From: CAZTHK01 sp964613215
GTDB lineage: Bacteria > Krumholzibacteriota > Krumholzibacteriia > Krumholzibacteriales > CAZTHK01
DNA length: 64,000 bases
Assembly (NCBI GenBank): GCA_964613215.1
Contig: CAZTHK010000014.1
Location: 55,593-119,592 of the forward strand
Reading direction: 5' to 3'
Within the stretch, counting starts at the first letter, position 1. Every line of letters starts with the position of its first letter. Below the pieces are notes generated by a model, which saw only the letters and a program-made list of their open reading frames with translations, had not been told where the DNA came from and did not search any database. Below are positions 34,947-43,338 of this stretch, in pieces. The position numbers and the translations under genes are program-made.

Positions 34947-35801
34947 ATGTCTGTTGAAAAGATAGCGGTTATTGGTGCAGGGACCATGGGTAACGGGATA
35001 GCCCAGGTCTTCGCCCAGAACGAATACCCCGTTTCCATGGTGGATGTTAAGGATGAATTCCTGGAGAGAGGGATGAAGGCTATAGATAAGAGCCTCTCCC
35101 GGTTGGTGAAGAAGGAAGTTATAGACCAGCAGGCCATGGAATCGATCAAGGGAAGGATAACCACTGCTACCGCTCTGGAAAAGGTGTCGGATGTGGATCT
35201 GGTGGTAGAGGCGGTTTTCGAGGATTTTGAGGTAAAGTCTGAACTGTTCGGCAAGCTGGACAAGATCTGCGGAGAGGAAACCATATTTGCAAGTAACACT
35301 TCTTCCATATCCATAACCAGGCTTGCTGCTTCAACCTCCCGGCCTGAGAAATTCATCGGAATGCATTTCATGAATCCCGTTCCGGTGATGAAACTGCTGG
35401 AGGTCATCCGTGGGCTGGCCACCGGTGACCAGACCACTGAGACCATCATCCAGACGGGAAAGAAACTGGGCAAGGAACCCATAGAAGTGAATGATTACCC
35501 CGGATTTATCTCTAACCGGGTACTGCTGCCCATGATAAACGAGGCGGTTTATTGCCTGATGGAGGGTGTGGCTACCGAAAAGGCTATTGATGGAGTAATG
35601 AAACTGGGTATGAATCACCCCATGGGACCGCTTTCTCTGGCTGACCTGATCGGGCTGGATGTATGCCTGAATATCCTCAGGGTACTTCATGAAGGTTTGG
35701 GTGATCCCAAGTACCGGCCCTGCCCTCTGTTGATCAAAATGGTGGAGGCGGGTTATCTGGGCAGAAAGTCGGGAAAGGGATTTTATGATTATGGCGGATA
35801 A
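34947..35801 (+). CDS. 3-hydroxybutyryl-CoA dehydrogenase
   Basis: A 284-residue NAD(P)-dependent 3-hydroxyacyl-CoA dehydrogenase that interconverts 3-hydroxybutyryl-CoA and acetoacetyl-CoA. The N-terminal Rossmann motif is GAGTMGNGIAQ; the catalytic region shows SNTSSISIT, FIGMHFMNPVPVMKL (catalytic His) and PGFISNRVL; the C-terminal domain has NHPMGPLSLADLIGLD. It is a stand-alone enzyme, not fused to a hydratase. AAAGGAAG precedes the ATG; the gap after the thiolase is 92 nt. It ends 19 nt from the convergent epimerase gene, with a 19-bp dispersed repeat across its stop codon. Confidence 0.95.
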   Translation: MSVEKIAVIGAGTMGNGIAQVFAQNEYPVSMVDVKDEFLERGMKAIDKSLSRLVKKEVIDQQAMESIKGRITTATALEKVSDVDLVVEAVFEDFEVKSELFGKLDKICGEETIFASNTSSISITRLAASTSRPEKFIGMHFMNPVPVMKLLEVIRGLATGDQTTETIIQTGKKLGKEPIEVNDYPGFISNRVLLPMINEAVYCLMEGVATEKAIDGVMKLGMNHPMGPLSLADLIGLDVCLNILRVLHEGLGDPKYRPCPLLIKMVEAGYLGRKSGKGFYDYGG

Positions 35802-35811
35802 TTAACCGCTG
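35793..35811. repeat. 19-bp dispersed repeat, copy 2
   Basis: Identical to 23965-23983. This copy overlaps the last two codons and stop of the dehydrogenase gene, so its sequence is partly fixed by coding; it lies in the narrow convergent gap before the epimerase gene. Confidence 0.6.
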
Positions 35812-35820
35812 TTTCATCAG

Positions 35821-36231
35821 CTACTTCTGCTGTAATTCAATCAGAACACCACCGGTAGATCCGGGATGAAGAAAGGCTACCAGTTTGCCTTCCGCCCCCG
35901 GCCGGGGAGTCTGGTCGATAAGGCGTAATCCGGCCTGTGACATTTTCTCCAGGGCAGCATGGATGTCTCCGGTTTCAAAACAGATGTGATGAACTCCGGG
36001 GCCCCTTTTGGAGATGAATTTCGACACCGGGCTGTCCTCTTCGAGGCCCTCCAGGAGTTCCACACAGGTGTTGCCGGTCTCCATTATGGCTACCTTTACT
36101 CCCCTTTCGGGCAGAGTTTTCTCCTCGCTGCACTTCAGCCCGAAGGTCTTGCCGTACAGGCTCTTGGCCTCCTCCAGGTTTTTCACTGCTATTCCGATGT
36201 GGGCGATCTCCTGCAACTTTGATGATGACAT
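35821..36231 (-). CDS. mce: Methylmalonyl-CoA epimerase
   Basis: Interconverts (2S)- and (2R)-methylmalonyl-CoA so that the carboxylase product can enter the mutase. A 136-residue vicinal-oxygen-chelate protein: metal ligand His in IAHIGIAVKNLEEA, Glu/His contacts in GPGVHHICFETGDI, and the C-terminal FLHPGSTGGVLIELQQK. GGAGG lies 8 nt before the ATG. It is the last gene of the minus-strand carboxylase-mutase-epimerase unit, 65 nt after the mutase. Confidence 0.94.
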   Translation of the reverse strand: MSSSKLQEIAHIGIAVKNLEEAKSLYGKTFGLKCSEEKTLPERGVKVAIMETGNTCVELLEGLEEDSPVSKFISKRGPGVHHICFETGDIHAALEKMSQAGLRLIDQTPRPGAEGKLVAFLHPGSTGGVLIELQQK

Positions 36232-36296
36232 TCAGTAACCTCCCTCGGGTAAGAACGAGTAATTGACAGACAACAGGGTCCCGGGCAGGGTTACTA

Positions 36297-37961
36297 TTAT
36301 CCCCGCGGAGTGTATCTTCCAAAGATCTTTTCCACCGCAGCGGATATTTCTCCCAGGGTACAGCCTCCCTTTACCGCTTCTATTACCGGGGGCATCAGGT
36401 TATCCCCTCCCTCCGCAACAGCCGCCACTTCCTCCAGCAGATCTCTGATTTTTCCCTCATCCCTGGACTGTTTGAAGCTCTTCAACCTGTTGCACTGTCT
36501 TTCAGACGTCCGGGGATCAAGGGCGAAGGACGGTATGGACGGTTTTCCCTCCTGCCGGTATTTATTTACCCCTATAACAGTTATACTTCCGTCTTCGATT
36601 CCGCGCTGGTAGGAGAGTGCGCTTTTCTCTATCTCTCGCTGGGGGAATTGCTCTTCTATCGCTTTGACCATACCGCCCATGCTCTGAATCTGATCCATAA
36701 GTTCGGTTATCTGCTCTTCCAGCCGGTCGGTCAGTTTCTCTACAAAATAACTTCCCCCCAGGGGATCTATGGTTTCGCTCACCCCCGATTCCTCGGCTAT
36801 AAGCTGCTGGGTTCGAAGAGCGGTAAGCACAGCCTCTTCAGAGGGCAGGCTGAGGGATTCATCCTTTGAATTGGTATGTAGGGATTGGGTCCCGCCCAGA
36901 ACCGCCGCCAGAGCCTGGAGGGTTACCCGGATGACATTGTTTTCCGGCTCCTGGGCGGTAAGGGTGCAGCCGGCAGTCTGGGTATGAAAACGCAGCAGCA
37001 TGGAACGTTTCTTCCGGGCCTGGTATTTTTCCCTCATCAATCCGGCCCATATCCTGCGGGCTGCCCTGAATTTGGCTACCTCCTCCAGAACATTGTTATG
37101 AACACCGAAGAAAAAGGACAACCGGGGAGCGAAGTCGTCTATGTTCAGTCCTGCATTGAGGGCTCCATCCACATAGGCCGTGGCATCGGCCAGGGTGAAG
37201 GCTATCTCCTGTACTGCTGTGGAGCCTGCTTCCCGGATGTGGTATCCACTTATACTGATGGTGTTCCAGGATGGAGTATTTTCCCTGCACCATTCGAATA
37301 TATCGGTAACGATTCTCATGGAGGACTCAGGGGGATATATATAGGTTCCCCTGGCAAAGTACTCCTTCAGAATATCATTCTGGATAGTGCCCTTTATCTT
37401 ATCCCGGGGTACCCCGTTCTCTTCGGCCAATACCACATACATGGCCAGAAGAATATAAGCGGTTGAATTTATGGTCATGGAGGTGCTGACCCGGTGAAGG
37501 GGGATATCGCTGAAGAGGATGCGGAAATCATCCATGCAATCGATGGCCACACCCACTCTTCCCACCTCTCCCTCCGCCAGCTGATGGTCTGAATCCAGAC
37601 CCATCTGGGTAGGCAGGTCGAATGCCACCGAAAGCCCGGTCTGCCCCTTATTGAGAAGATAGTGGAAGCGCTGGTTGGTTTCTTCGGCCGAACCGAAGCC
37701 GGCATACTGCCGCATGGTCCAGAACCTTCCCCGGTACATGGTGGGGTAAACTCCTCTGGTGTAGGGATAGCTGCCCGGGTAACCCAGACGGCGGGGATAT
37801 GATTCTTCGGGAGCATCCAGGGGAGTACAGAGGGGAGGAACTTCGATTTCCGAGGTGGTGGAGAAGACTTCCTTCCTTTCACCCTTTCTCTCTCTGAATG
37901 GCTGATAGACTTCCTGATACCATTCCCGGTAGCCATCTTCTATGTCTTTATGGCGGGACAT
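36297..37961 (-). CDS. Methylmalonyl-CoA mutase large subunit (catalytic chain)
   Basis: A 554-residue catalytic chain, alignable over its whole length with the 31559 mutase but with the opposite specificity residues: Tyr86 (MRQYAGFG, equal to Tyr89 of the Propionibacterium enzyme) and Arg204 (YFARGTYIYPP, equal to Arg207, which binds the substrate carboxylate). These mark a true methylmalonyl-CoA mutase that makes succinyl-CoA. The catalytic His is in SISGYHIREAG. There is no C-terminal cobalamin domain; the only such subunit in the window is at 33260 on the other strand. It lies between a PccB-like carboxyltransferase and the epimerase, the propionyl-CoA route. Confidence 0.92.
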   Translation of the reverse strand: MSRHKDIEDGYREWYQEVYQPFRERKGERKEVFSTTSEIEVPPLCTPLDAPEESYPRRLGYPGSYPYTRGVYPTMYRGRFWTMRQYAGFGSAEETNQRFHYLLNKGQTGLSVAFDLPTQMGLDSDHQLAEGEVGRVGVAIDCMDDFRILFSDIPLHRVSTSMTINSTAYILLAMYVVLAEENGVPRDKIKGTIQNDILKEYFARGTYIYPPESSMRIVTDIFEWCRENTPSWNTISISGYHIREAGSTAVQEIAFTLADATAYVDGALNAGLNIDDFAPRLSFFFGVHNNVLEEVAKFRAARRIWAGLMREKYQARKKRSMLLRFHTQTAGCTLTAQEPENNVIRVTLQALAAVLGGTQSLHTNSKDESLSLPSEEAVLTALRTQQLIAEESGVSETIDPLGGSYFVEKLTDRLEEQITELMDQIQSMGGMVKAIEEQFPQREIEKSALSYQRGIEDGSITVIGVNKYRQEGKPSIPSFALDPRTSERQCNRLKSFKQSRDEGKIRDLLEEVAAVAEGGDNLMPPVIEAVKGGCTLGEISAAVEKIFGRYTPRG

Positions 37962-38047
37962 CAGAAAAGACCTTTCAATTTAAGTTTTATCTGTGCATTT
38001 TCACTCAAAGATAACCCGGTCTTTCCGGATTACCTGCTATTTCCTGC

Positions 38048-39601
38048 TTAAAGTGGTATATTTCCGTGTTTCTTGGGAGGAAGTTGCTGTCTCTTGTTCA
38101 GCAGCCCGTGAAGGGCGTGGATGAGCATGGGCCTGGTTTTATCCGGCATTATCACGTCATCGATAAAACCAAGTCCGGCCGCCACATAAGGATTGGCCAA
38201 CTGTTCCTGATATTCTTCGATTCGCTTCTTTCTCATGGCTTCCTTATCCCCGGCTTTCCGGATGTCCCGGCGGTAGAGGATGTCCACGGCTCCCTCCGCA
38301 CCCATTACAGCCAGTTCCCCGGTGGGCCAGGCTATGTTGTAATCGCTACGGATGTGCTTGCTGGACATGACACAGTATGCTCCTCCGTATGCCTTCCTGG
38401 TAATCACGGTTAACTTGGGTACGGTGGCTTCACAGTACGCATAGATCAGTTTGGCTCCGTGGCGGATTATTCCACCCCACTCCTGATTGGTTCCGGGCAT
38501 GAAACCGGGCACATCTTCGAAGGTTATAAGAGGAATATTGAAACAGTCACAGAACCTCACAAACCTGGCCCCCTTATCCGATGAATCGATATCCAGAACA
38601 CCGGCCATATGCATGGGCTGATTGGCTACTATGCCCACAGTGTTCCCGTTGAGCCGGGCAAAGCCGACCACGATATTCTGGGCCCACAGGGGTTGAACCT
38701 CCATGAACTCGCCATCATCCACTACCATTCTGATAACTTCTTTCATATCATAGGCGGTTTTGGCATCCTGGGGTACAATCCGGTTGAGTTCCTCCTGGCA
38801 CCTGGAGGGATCATCCATGGTTTTCTGGAAGGGGGGATCTTCCATATTATTCTGCGGGATGTAAGATAACAGCTCCTTTATGGCATCGATGCAGTCTTCG
38901 TCATCATCGGCGATGAAATGAGCTACCCCGCTTCTGGTGTTGTGGGTGTGGGCCCCCCCCAGTTCTTCGAATGATACATCTTCGTGGGTAACCCTCTTTA
39001 TCACATTTGGGCCGGTGATGAACATGTGGCTGGTATTATTGACCATGAATACAAAATCGGTTAGAGCGGGTGAGTAAACCGCTCCCCCTGCGCTGGGGCC
39101 CATGATAGCTGATATCTGTGGTATCACTCCGCTGGCCAGAGTGTTTCTCAGGAATATGTCGGCATATCCACCCAGACTGGACACCCCCTCCTGAATCCTT
39201 GCTCCTCCGCTGTCACACAGTCCAATGCAGGGAGCCCCGTTGTCCATGGCCAGCTCCATCAGCCTGGCGATCTTGCCGGCGTTGGATTCACTCAGTGAGC
39301 CGCCGAAAACGGTGAAATCCTGGGCGAAGGCAAAGGCGTTTTTGCCATTGATCATACCGTGACCGCATACCACCCCGTCCCCCACAATCTTTCTTTCCGC
39401 CATCCCCGGCCAGTTGCTCCGGTGTGTGACAAATACGCCCAGCTCCTGGAAGGTTCCCTCATCGAAGAGAAGATGTATCCTCTCCCGGGCTGTAAATCTC
39501 CCGGACTCGTGGATTTTTTCTATTCTCTTGACCCCGCCGCCAAGGCGGGCCTGCTCATTTTTCTTCTCCAGTTCCTTGTATTTATCTTCTTTCGATTTCA
39601 A
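38048..39601 (-). CDS. pccB: Acyl-CoA carboxylase carboxyltransferase subunit (propionyl-CoA carboxylase beta type)
   Basis: A 517-residue crotonase-fold carboxyltransferase that moves CO2 from carboxybiotin to an acyl-CoA, here most likely propionyl-CoA. N-terminal half: ARERIHLLFDEGTF, FTVFGGSLSE, LCDSGGARIQEGV and the oxyanion region IMGPSAGGAVYSP. C-terminal half: FVRFCDCFNIPLITFEDVPGF-type biotin site, RKAYGGAYCVMSS, and the tail HGNIPL typical of this group. The start is TTG with GGAGG 9 nt upstream. The biotin carboxylase and biotin carrier partners are not in the window. An alternative is a sodium-pumping methylmalonyl-CoA decarboxylase subunit; the mutase and epimerase context fits either direction of the pathway. 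Confidence 0.9.
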   Translation of the reverse strand: MKSKEDKYKELEKKNEQARLGGGVKRIEKIHESGRFTARERIHLLFDEGTFQELGVFVTHRSNWPGMAERKIVGDGVVCGHGMINGKNAFAFAQDFTVFGGSLSESNAGKIARLMELAMDNGAPCIGLCDSGGARIQEGVSSLGGYADIFLRNTLASGVIPQISAIMGPSAGGAVYSPALTDFVFMVNNTSHMFITGPNVIKRVTHEDVSFEELGGAHTHNTRSGVAHFIADDDEDCIDAIKELLSYIPQNNMEDPPFQKTMDDPSRCQEELNRIVPQDAKTAYDMKEVIRMVVDDGEFMEVQPLWAQNIVVGFARLNGNTVGIVANQPMHMAGVLDIDSSDKGARFVRFCDCFNIPLITFEDVPGFMPGTNQEWGGIIRHGAKLIYAYCEATVPKLTVITRKAYGGAYCVMSSKHIRSDYNIAWPTGELAVMGAEGAVDILYRRDIRKAGDKEAMRKKRIEEYQEQLANPYVAAGLGFIDDVIMPDKTRPMLIHALHGLLNKRQQLPPKKHGNIPL

Positions 39602-39816
39602 TTAGATTGCCTCCATCCAAATTTGATTATCCCCCTTACCGCAGGTAGAGGGAGATATCCTAATGCAGTTGAAACACCGGTGACTCAATGATTACCACTG
39701 ATTCAACCGTGCAAAATGCTCAGTGGGCACACCATCCTGAACTTCTTCCCGGTTTTAATATACCCCCATACTATTCAAAGATTTCCCTCCGGTCAATGAA
39801 TTATAGATGAAAATCA

Positions 39817-39845
39817 TTGTAAAATGTTCTGGGGGATTATATTAT
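39817..39845 (+). promoter_or_regulatory. Promoter of the lipoprotein / M6 protease pair
   Basis: -35 TTGTAA (39817-39822), 17-nt spacer, -10 TATTAT (39840-39845, 5/6 match), about 45 nt before the lipoprotein start. Confidence 0.5.
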
Positions 39846-39896
39846 TATACCAGGTAGATAAATTATTAACTGGCTATGGAGAATGGAGGATCCATA

Positions 39897-40466
39897 ATGG
39901 TATTTTGCCGAAGAAGTATAGCTTTTCTGCTGATTCTTGCTTTGATGGCAGTGGTCTCCTGTTCGGGAGAGAAGGAGAAGGAGCCGAAGAAGTTCGAGGA
40001 TGTTGAACTGGGTTCTGCGGAGGAGGCCAGGGTGGTATCGGATAAGGTTTCCTTCGGGGTATACTTCGACAGGGATGGAGAGAAGAATACCATAGAACTG
40101 CCCCCGGAAGCCGATCAGGTAAGAGTTTATATTATAATTAAATTTCCCAGGGATATGGAGATTACCGCCGCGGAATGGCGTCTGGATCTTCCCGAGGGTC
40201 TGGTGATAGAGAGTGACAAGTATCTCTCTGACCGTAACGTGAGCCTGGGAACTTTCGATTATGGTATCAGCGAACGGTTTTCATGTCATGCGGGCCCTGA
40301 ACTGGTGTTACATGTTTTGACCATGAATGTAACCAAAAAGCTGGATAATGCCAAGATTTCCATTCTTCCATCCAAGAAGAGTCACTTTCTCGGTGTTGCC
40401 GAATGTAAAGAAGGTTTCCCCCTGGTCAGGGCAACTTCATACATAGGTGTGATAAATCCCGAATAA
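39897..40466 (+). CDS. Lipoprotein of unknown function
   Basis: A 189-residue lipoprotein: a basic start (CRRS), a hydrophobic run and the lipobox VVSC, then a charged linker (GEKEKEPKKFED). The mature part is predicted beta-rich with alternating hydrophobic residues (VRVYIIIKFPRDMEI, AEWRLDLPEGLVI). No family recognised. The start ATG 39897 is set by GGAGGA at 39885-39890; an ATG at 39876 lies upstream of that site. The M6 protease starts 21 nt downstream, so the lipoprotein and protease are probably cotranscribed and may act together on the outside of the cell. Confidence 0.75.
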   Translation: MVFCRRSIAFLLILALMAVVSCSGEKEKEPKKFEDVELGSAEEARVVSDKVSFGVYFDRDGEKNTIELPPEADQVRVYIIIKFPRDMEITAAEWRLDLPEGLVIESDKYLSDRNVSLGTFDYGISERFSCHAGPELVLHVLTMNVTKKLDNAKISILPSKKSHFLGVAECKEGFPLVRATSYIGVINPE

Positions 40467-40487
40467 TAAACGGGATTTGCTAATCTA

Positions 40488-43304
40488 ATGCAATTTAATA
40501 CAAAACCGGTTATCCATACCGGTATCATCCTGTTTTTTGCCTGCCTGATAACCCTTGTACCCTGTAGATGTAGAGGTGATGCTGTCTCACCGCGTGATGG
40601 CGGTGCACTTCCGCCCGGTGTTTTAAAGTTGATGTACGGCACCAAAGAACGGCCGGTCACTATTCGGGGCTGGAGTAAAAAGGGCAGGGAGGAGGAAAGG
40701 GAGGTTGGCTGGCTCCGGAGTGGAAGTGTAGCGGATGAAAGGGGAGGCAGAGTGGTGGCCGGTAATCTGGTAATACCGGTGGCTCCGCTGCTATACAGCG
40801 ATGTGGAATTTCCTCCGGTGGAGAGGGATCAGCTGGAGCAGGAGCTGTTCACCGGGCCATGGCCGGATGGTACCCTGTCGGAGTATTACTGCGAAGTTTC
40901 CAGGGGAAAATTGAATGTTTCGGGAACGGTTATGGAGTGGTCCCGCCTACCCCGCAGTGAAGCATACTATAGCGGGACCATAATTGAACCACCCAGGATG
41001 GGGGAATTGATAGAACAGACCCTCCAGAGTCTGGACCCCGGAGTTGATTTCGGGCAATTCGACAACGACGGCCCCGACAACATTCCCAATTCAGGAGATG
41101 ATGACGGGTATGTGGACGTTCTGGTACTGGTTCATCCATCCCGGGGAGCTGAGTGCGGGAATAACCTGGGAATCTGGTCCCATTCGTCCTCTTACAGCCT
41201 TTTTTCTTCCGACGGCCTGCCATACTCCACCGGTGACGCAGCTGCGGGAGGGGGAAATATACTGGTGGATGATTACATGATATGCCCCGCCCTGAGCTGC
41301 CGGAAGCCGGAGCGGGTAATGATAGAGATAGGAGTATTCTGCCATGAGTTGGGACATACCCTGGGGCTTCCCGATCTGTATGACTACAACGGAGGGGGAA
41401 CCGGTATAGGGCACTGGGGTTTGATGGGAGCGGGAAACTGGAATACCCCTTCATCTCCGGCTCATCCCTGTGCCTGGTCCAAGGAGCAGATGGGCTGGCT
41501 GGAGCCGCTGGAAGCGGGCTGGCAGAGGGAACATAAGGAGCTGGAATCATCCAACCTGAATGGCAAAGTGATGAAGATGCATCTTCCCACCCGGAGATTC
41601 AGGCGAAGAGATGTTCCGGGCAGCGGCAGTAACTATGCCCTGGTGTGCGGGTATACCGCCGGGGAGGCTGAGGGCAGAAACTGGGTGGGGGGAGCTGGCT
41701 ACGGAAACATGTGGTGTGAATCCATGTCCAGGTCGTTTCAATGCGGCGGTAATGGAGACCTGCAGGTACGCTACCGGGTAGTTTGCGATCTGGAGGAGAA
41801 TTATGATTTCGGTTATCTTCTGATGGAGAGGGGAGGGGCCACCGATACCCTGGCAAGGTATACCGGCAGGGTTGACCGGGAAGAAATCCTGAATATCCCC
41901 GGGCCTGTCACTGCTTCATCCGGGCATTACAGTCTCAGGTTTATGTTACTTACCGATTACAATTTCAGCGACTCGGACGGAGGTTACGATTCGGATCCCG
42001 GAAGGGCATTCATGATAGATAACCTTTCCCTCAGTTCAGACTGTGGTGATTGGAACTGTGATTTTGAACAGGATGCCGGAGGGTGGAGGAATGACTCCGG
42101 GGTGGTGGAGTATTTTCTGGTGGAGAACAGGCAGAATAATGGTTTCGATCGCCATCTGCACGGAGAGGGATTGCTGATCTGGCATGTGGAGAGCAGTATA
42201 GCATACTCCTACCTGGGCAACAGCGGGGGATTCAGCAACCAGGTTGCCAGGGGGGTGGTCCTGGAGGAGAGAGACGGGAGGTTCGATCTGATTTCATCTT
42301 ACTATCCGGATCTGGATTACGGGGATAATACCGATCCCTTTAGGGGGAACTCAGGTGGCGAATCTTTCAATTCAACCACCGCCCCATCCAGCAGGGATAA
42401 TTCAGGAGATCCGACTTTGATTTCAGTTGAGGGGATAAGAAGTTTCTTTGACATAGCATCTGCCTCATTCAGGGGGGGCATTCCGCCGCCGGTAGTGGAG
42501 TATATTGAACCTGATACAATAGAGAGATTGAATGGACTCATGGATACTCTGGATCTGTGGGGCAAAAATTTCGCGGAAGGTTCCTCCTGCCGCCTGGTGG
42601 CGGGTGATAATTCTGTGGAATGTGTGGAGACGGTATGGTCAGGCCCTGCCCATATATCAGCAGTGATAGACAGGGAGGCCCTGTGGGGAGGAAGTTGGGG
42701 GGTTGAATTGACCGGTCCCGACGGGCAGAAGGTGGAATTTACGGAGGGAGTATACGTCAATTCGGCATTTTTGTCAGCGGTTGCAGAAGGAGGGGGGGAT
42801 TATATCAAGGCTGGCTGGAGGTTGAAGGCCGGAAGTGATGTGACGGGCTGCCTGGTCAAACGGTCAGCGGGTGACGGGCCTTTCCGGGTTATCTCTCCGG
42901 ATACACTGGTAAGCGATGACCAGGTATATAGTTACGCGGATTACCGGGTGGTGCCCGGAGTAAGATATTCATATGCGATATCGGCCCTGTTCCGGGGCGG
43001 GGGTGAGGAGGAGATCACCATACGGGGTGATTTTGCGATTTCGACACCTCCCTATGTTTATCCGAATCCATTCAACGGAACTGCTACCATAGGGTTCTAT
43101 GTTCCCCGGAATTTCCCCGTATCCATAAGAATATATGACGTAGCTGGGAGGAGGATGAAAGATTTCGGTAAGAGGATATATCCCCGGGGGATGCACCGGG
43201 TGACCTGGACTCCGCGGCGGAGTGAGGTATCGCCGGGAGTTTACTTCTGCCATATTCTGACCGGTGAGATAGAGGATACCATAAAGATAATCTATCTCCG
43301 GTGA
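40488..43304 (+). CDS. Secreted M6-family (immune-inhibitor-A-like) metalloprotease with FlgD-like C-terminal domain
   Basis: A 938-residue exported protease. After the signal peptide (to about residue 30) and a pro-region, the zinc motif HELGHTLGLPDLYD begins at His286 and is followed by the Met-turn-like HWGLMGAGNW, the pattern of M6 peptidases. A jelly-roll-like domain follows, then AGEGLLIWHVE-type segments, an IPT-like domain (IEPDTIERLNG) and a C-terminal FlgD/type-IX-like domain (YPNPFNGTATIGFYVP, IRIYDVAGRRMKD, GVYFCHI) ending KIIYLR. That ending is shared with the papain-like protein at 60392. The protein probably digests extracellular protein and reaches the surface through the C-terminal domain; the secretion machinery is not in the window. 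Confidence 0.88.
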   Translation: MQFNTKPVIHTGIILFFACLITLVPCRCRGDAVSPRDGGALPPGVLKLMYGTKERPVTIRGWSKKGREEEREVGWLRSGSVADERGGRVVAGNLVIPVAPLLYSDVEFPPVERDQLEQELFTGPWPDGTLSEYYCEVSRGKLNVSGTVMEWSRLPRSEAYYSGTIIEPPRMGELIEQTLQSLDPGVDFGQFDNDGPDNIPNSGDDDGYVDVLVLVHPSRGAECGNNLGIWSHSSSYSLFSSDGLPYSTGDAAAGGGNILVDDYMICPALSCRKPERVMIEIGVFCHELGHTLGLPDLYDYNGGGTGIGHWGLMGAGNWNTPSSPAHPCAWSKEQMGWLEPLEAGWQREHKELESSNLNGKVMKMHLPTRRFRRRDVPGSGSNYALVCGYTAGEAEGRNWVGGAGYGNMWCESMSRSFQCGGNGDLQVRYRVVCDLEENYDFGYLLMERGGATDTLARYTGRVDREEILNIPGPVTASSGHYSLRFMLLTDYNFSDSDGGYDSDPGRAFMIDNLSLSSDCGDWNCDFEQDAGGWRNDSGVVEYFLVENRQNNGFDRHLHGEGLLIWHVESSIAYSYLGNSGGFSNQVARGVVLEERDGRFDLISSYYPDLDYGDNTDPFRGNSGGESFNSTTAPSSRDNSGDPTLISVEGIRSFFDIASASFRGGIPPPVVEYIEPDTIERLNGLMDTLDLWGKNFAEGSSCRLVAGDNSVECVETVWSGPAHISAVIDREALWGGSWGVELTGPDGQKVEFTEGVYVNSAFLSAVAEGGGDYIKAGWRLKAGSDVTGCLVKRSAGDGPFRVISPDTLVSDDQVYSYADYRVVPGVRYSYAISALFRGGGEEEITIRGDFAISTPPYVYPNPFNGTATIGFYVPRNFPVSIRIYDVAGRRMKDFGKRIYPRGMHRVTWTPRRSEVSPGVYFCHILTGEIEDTIKIIYLR

Positions 43305-43338
43305 CAGAGGCTCATATAACCCGGCTGGTATGGGTTTA

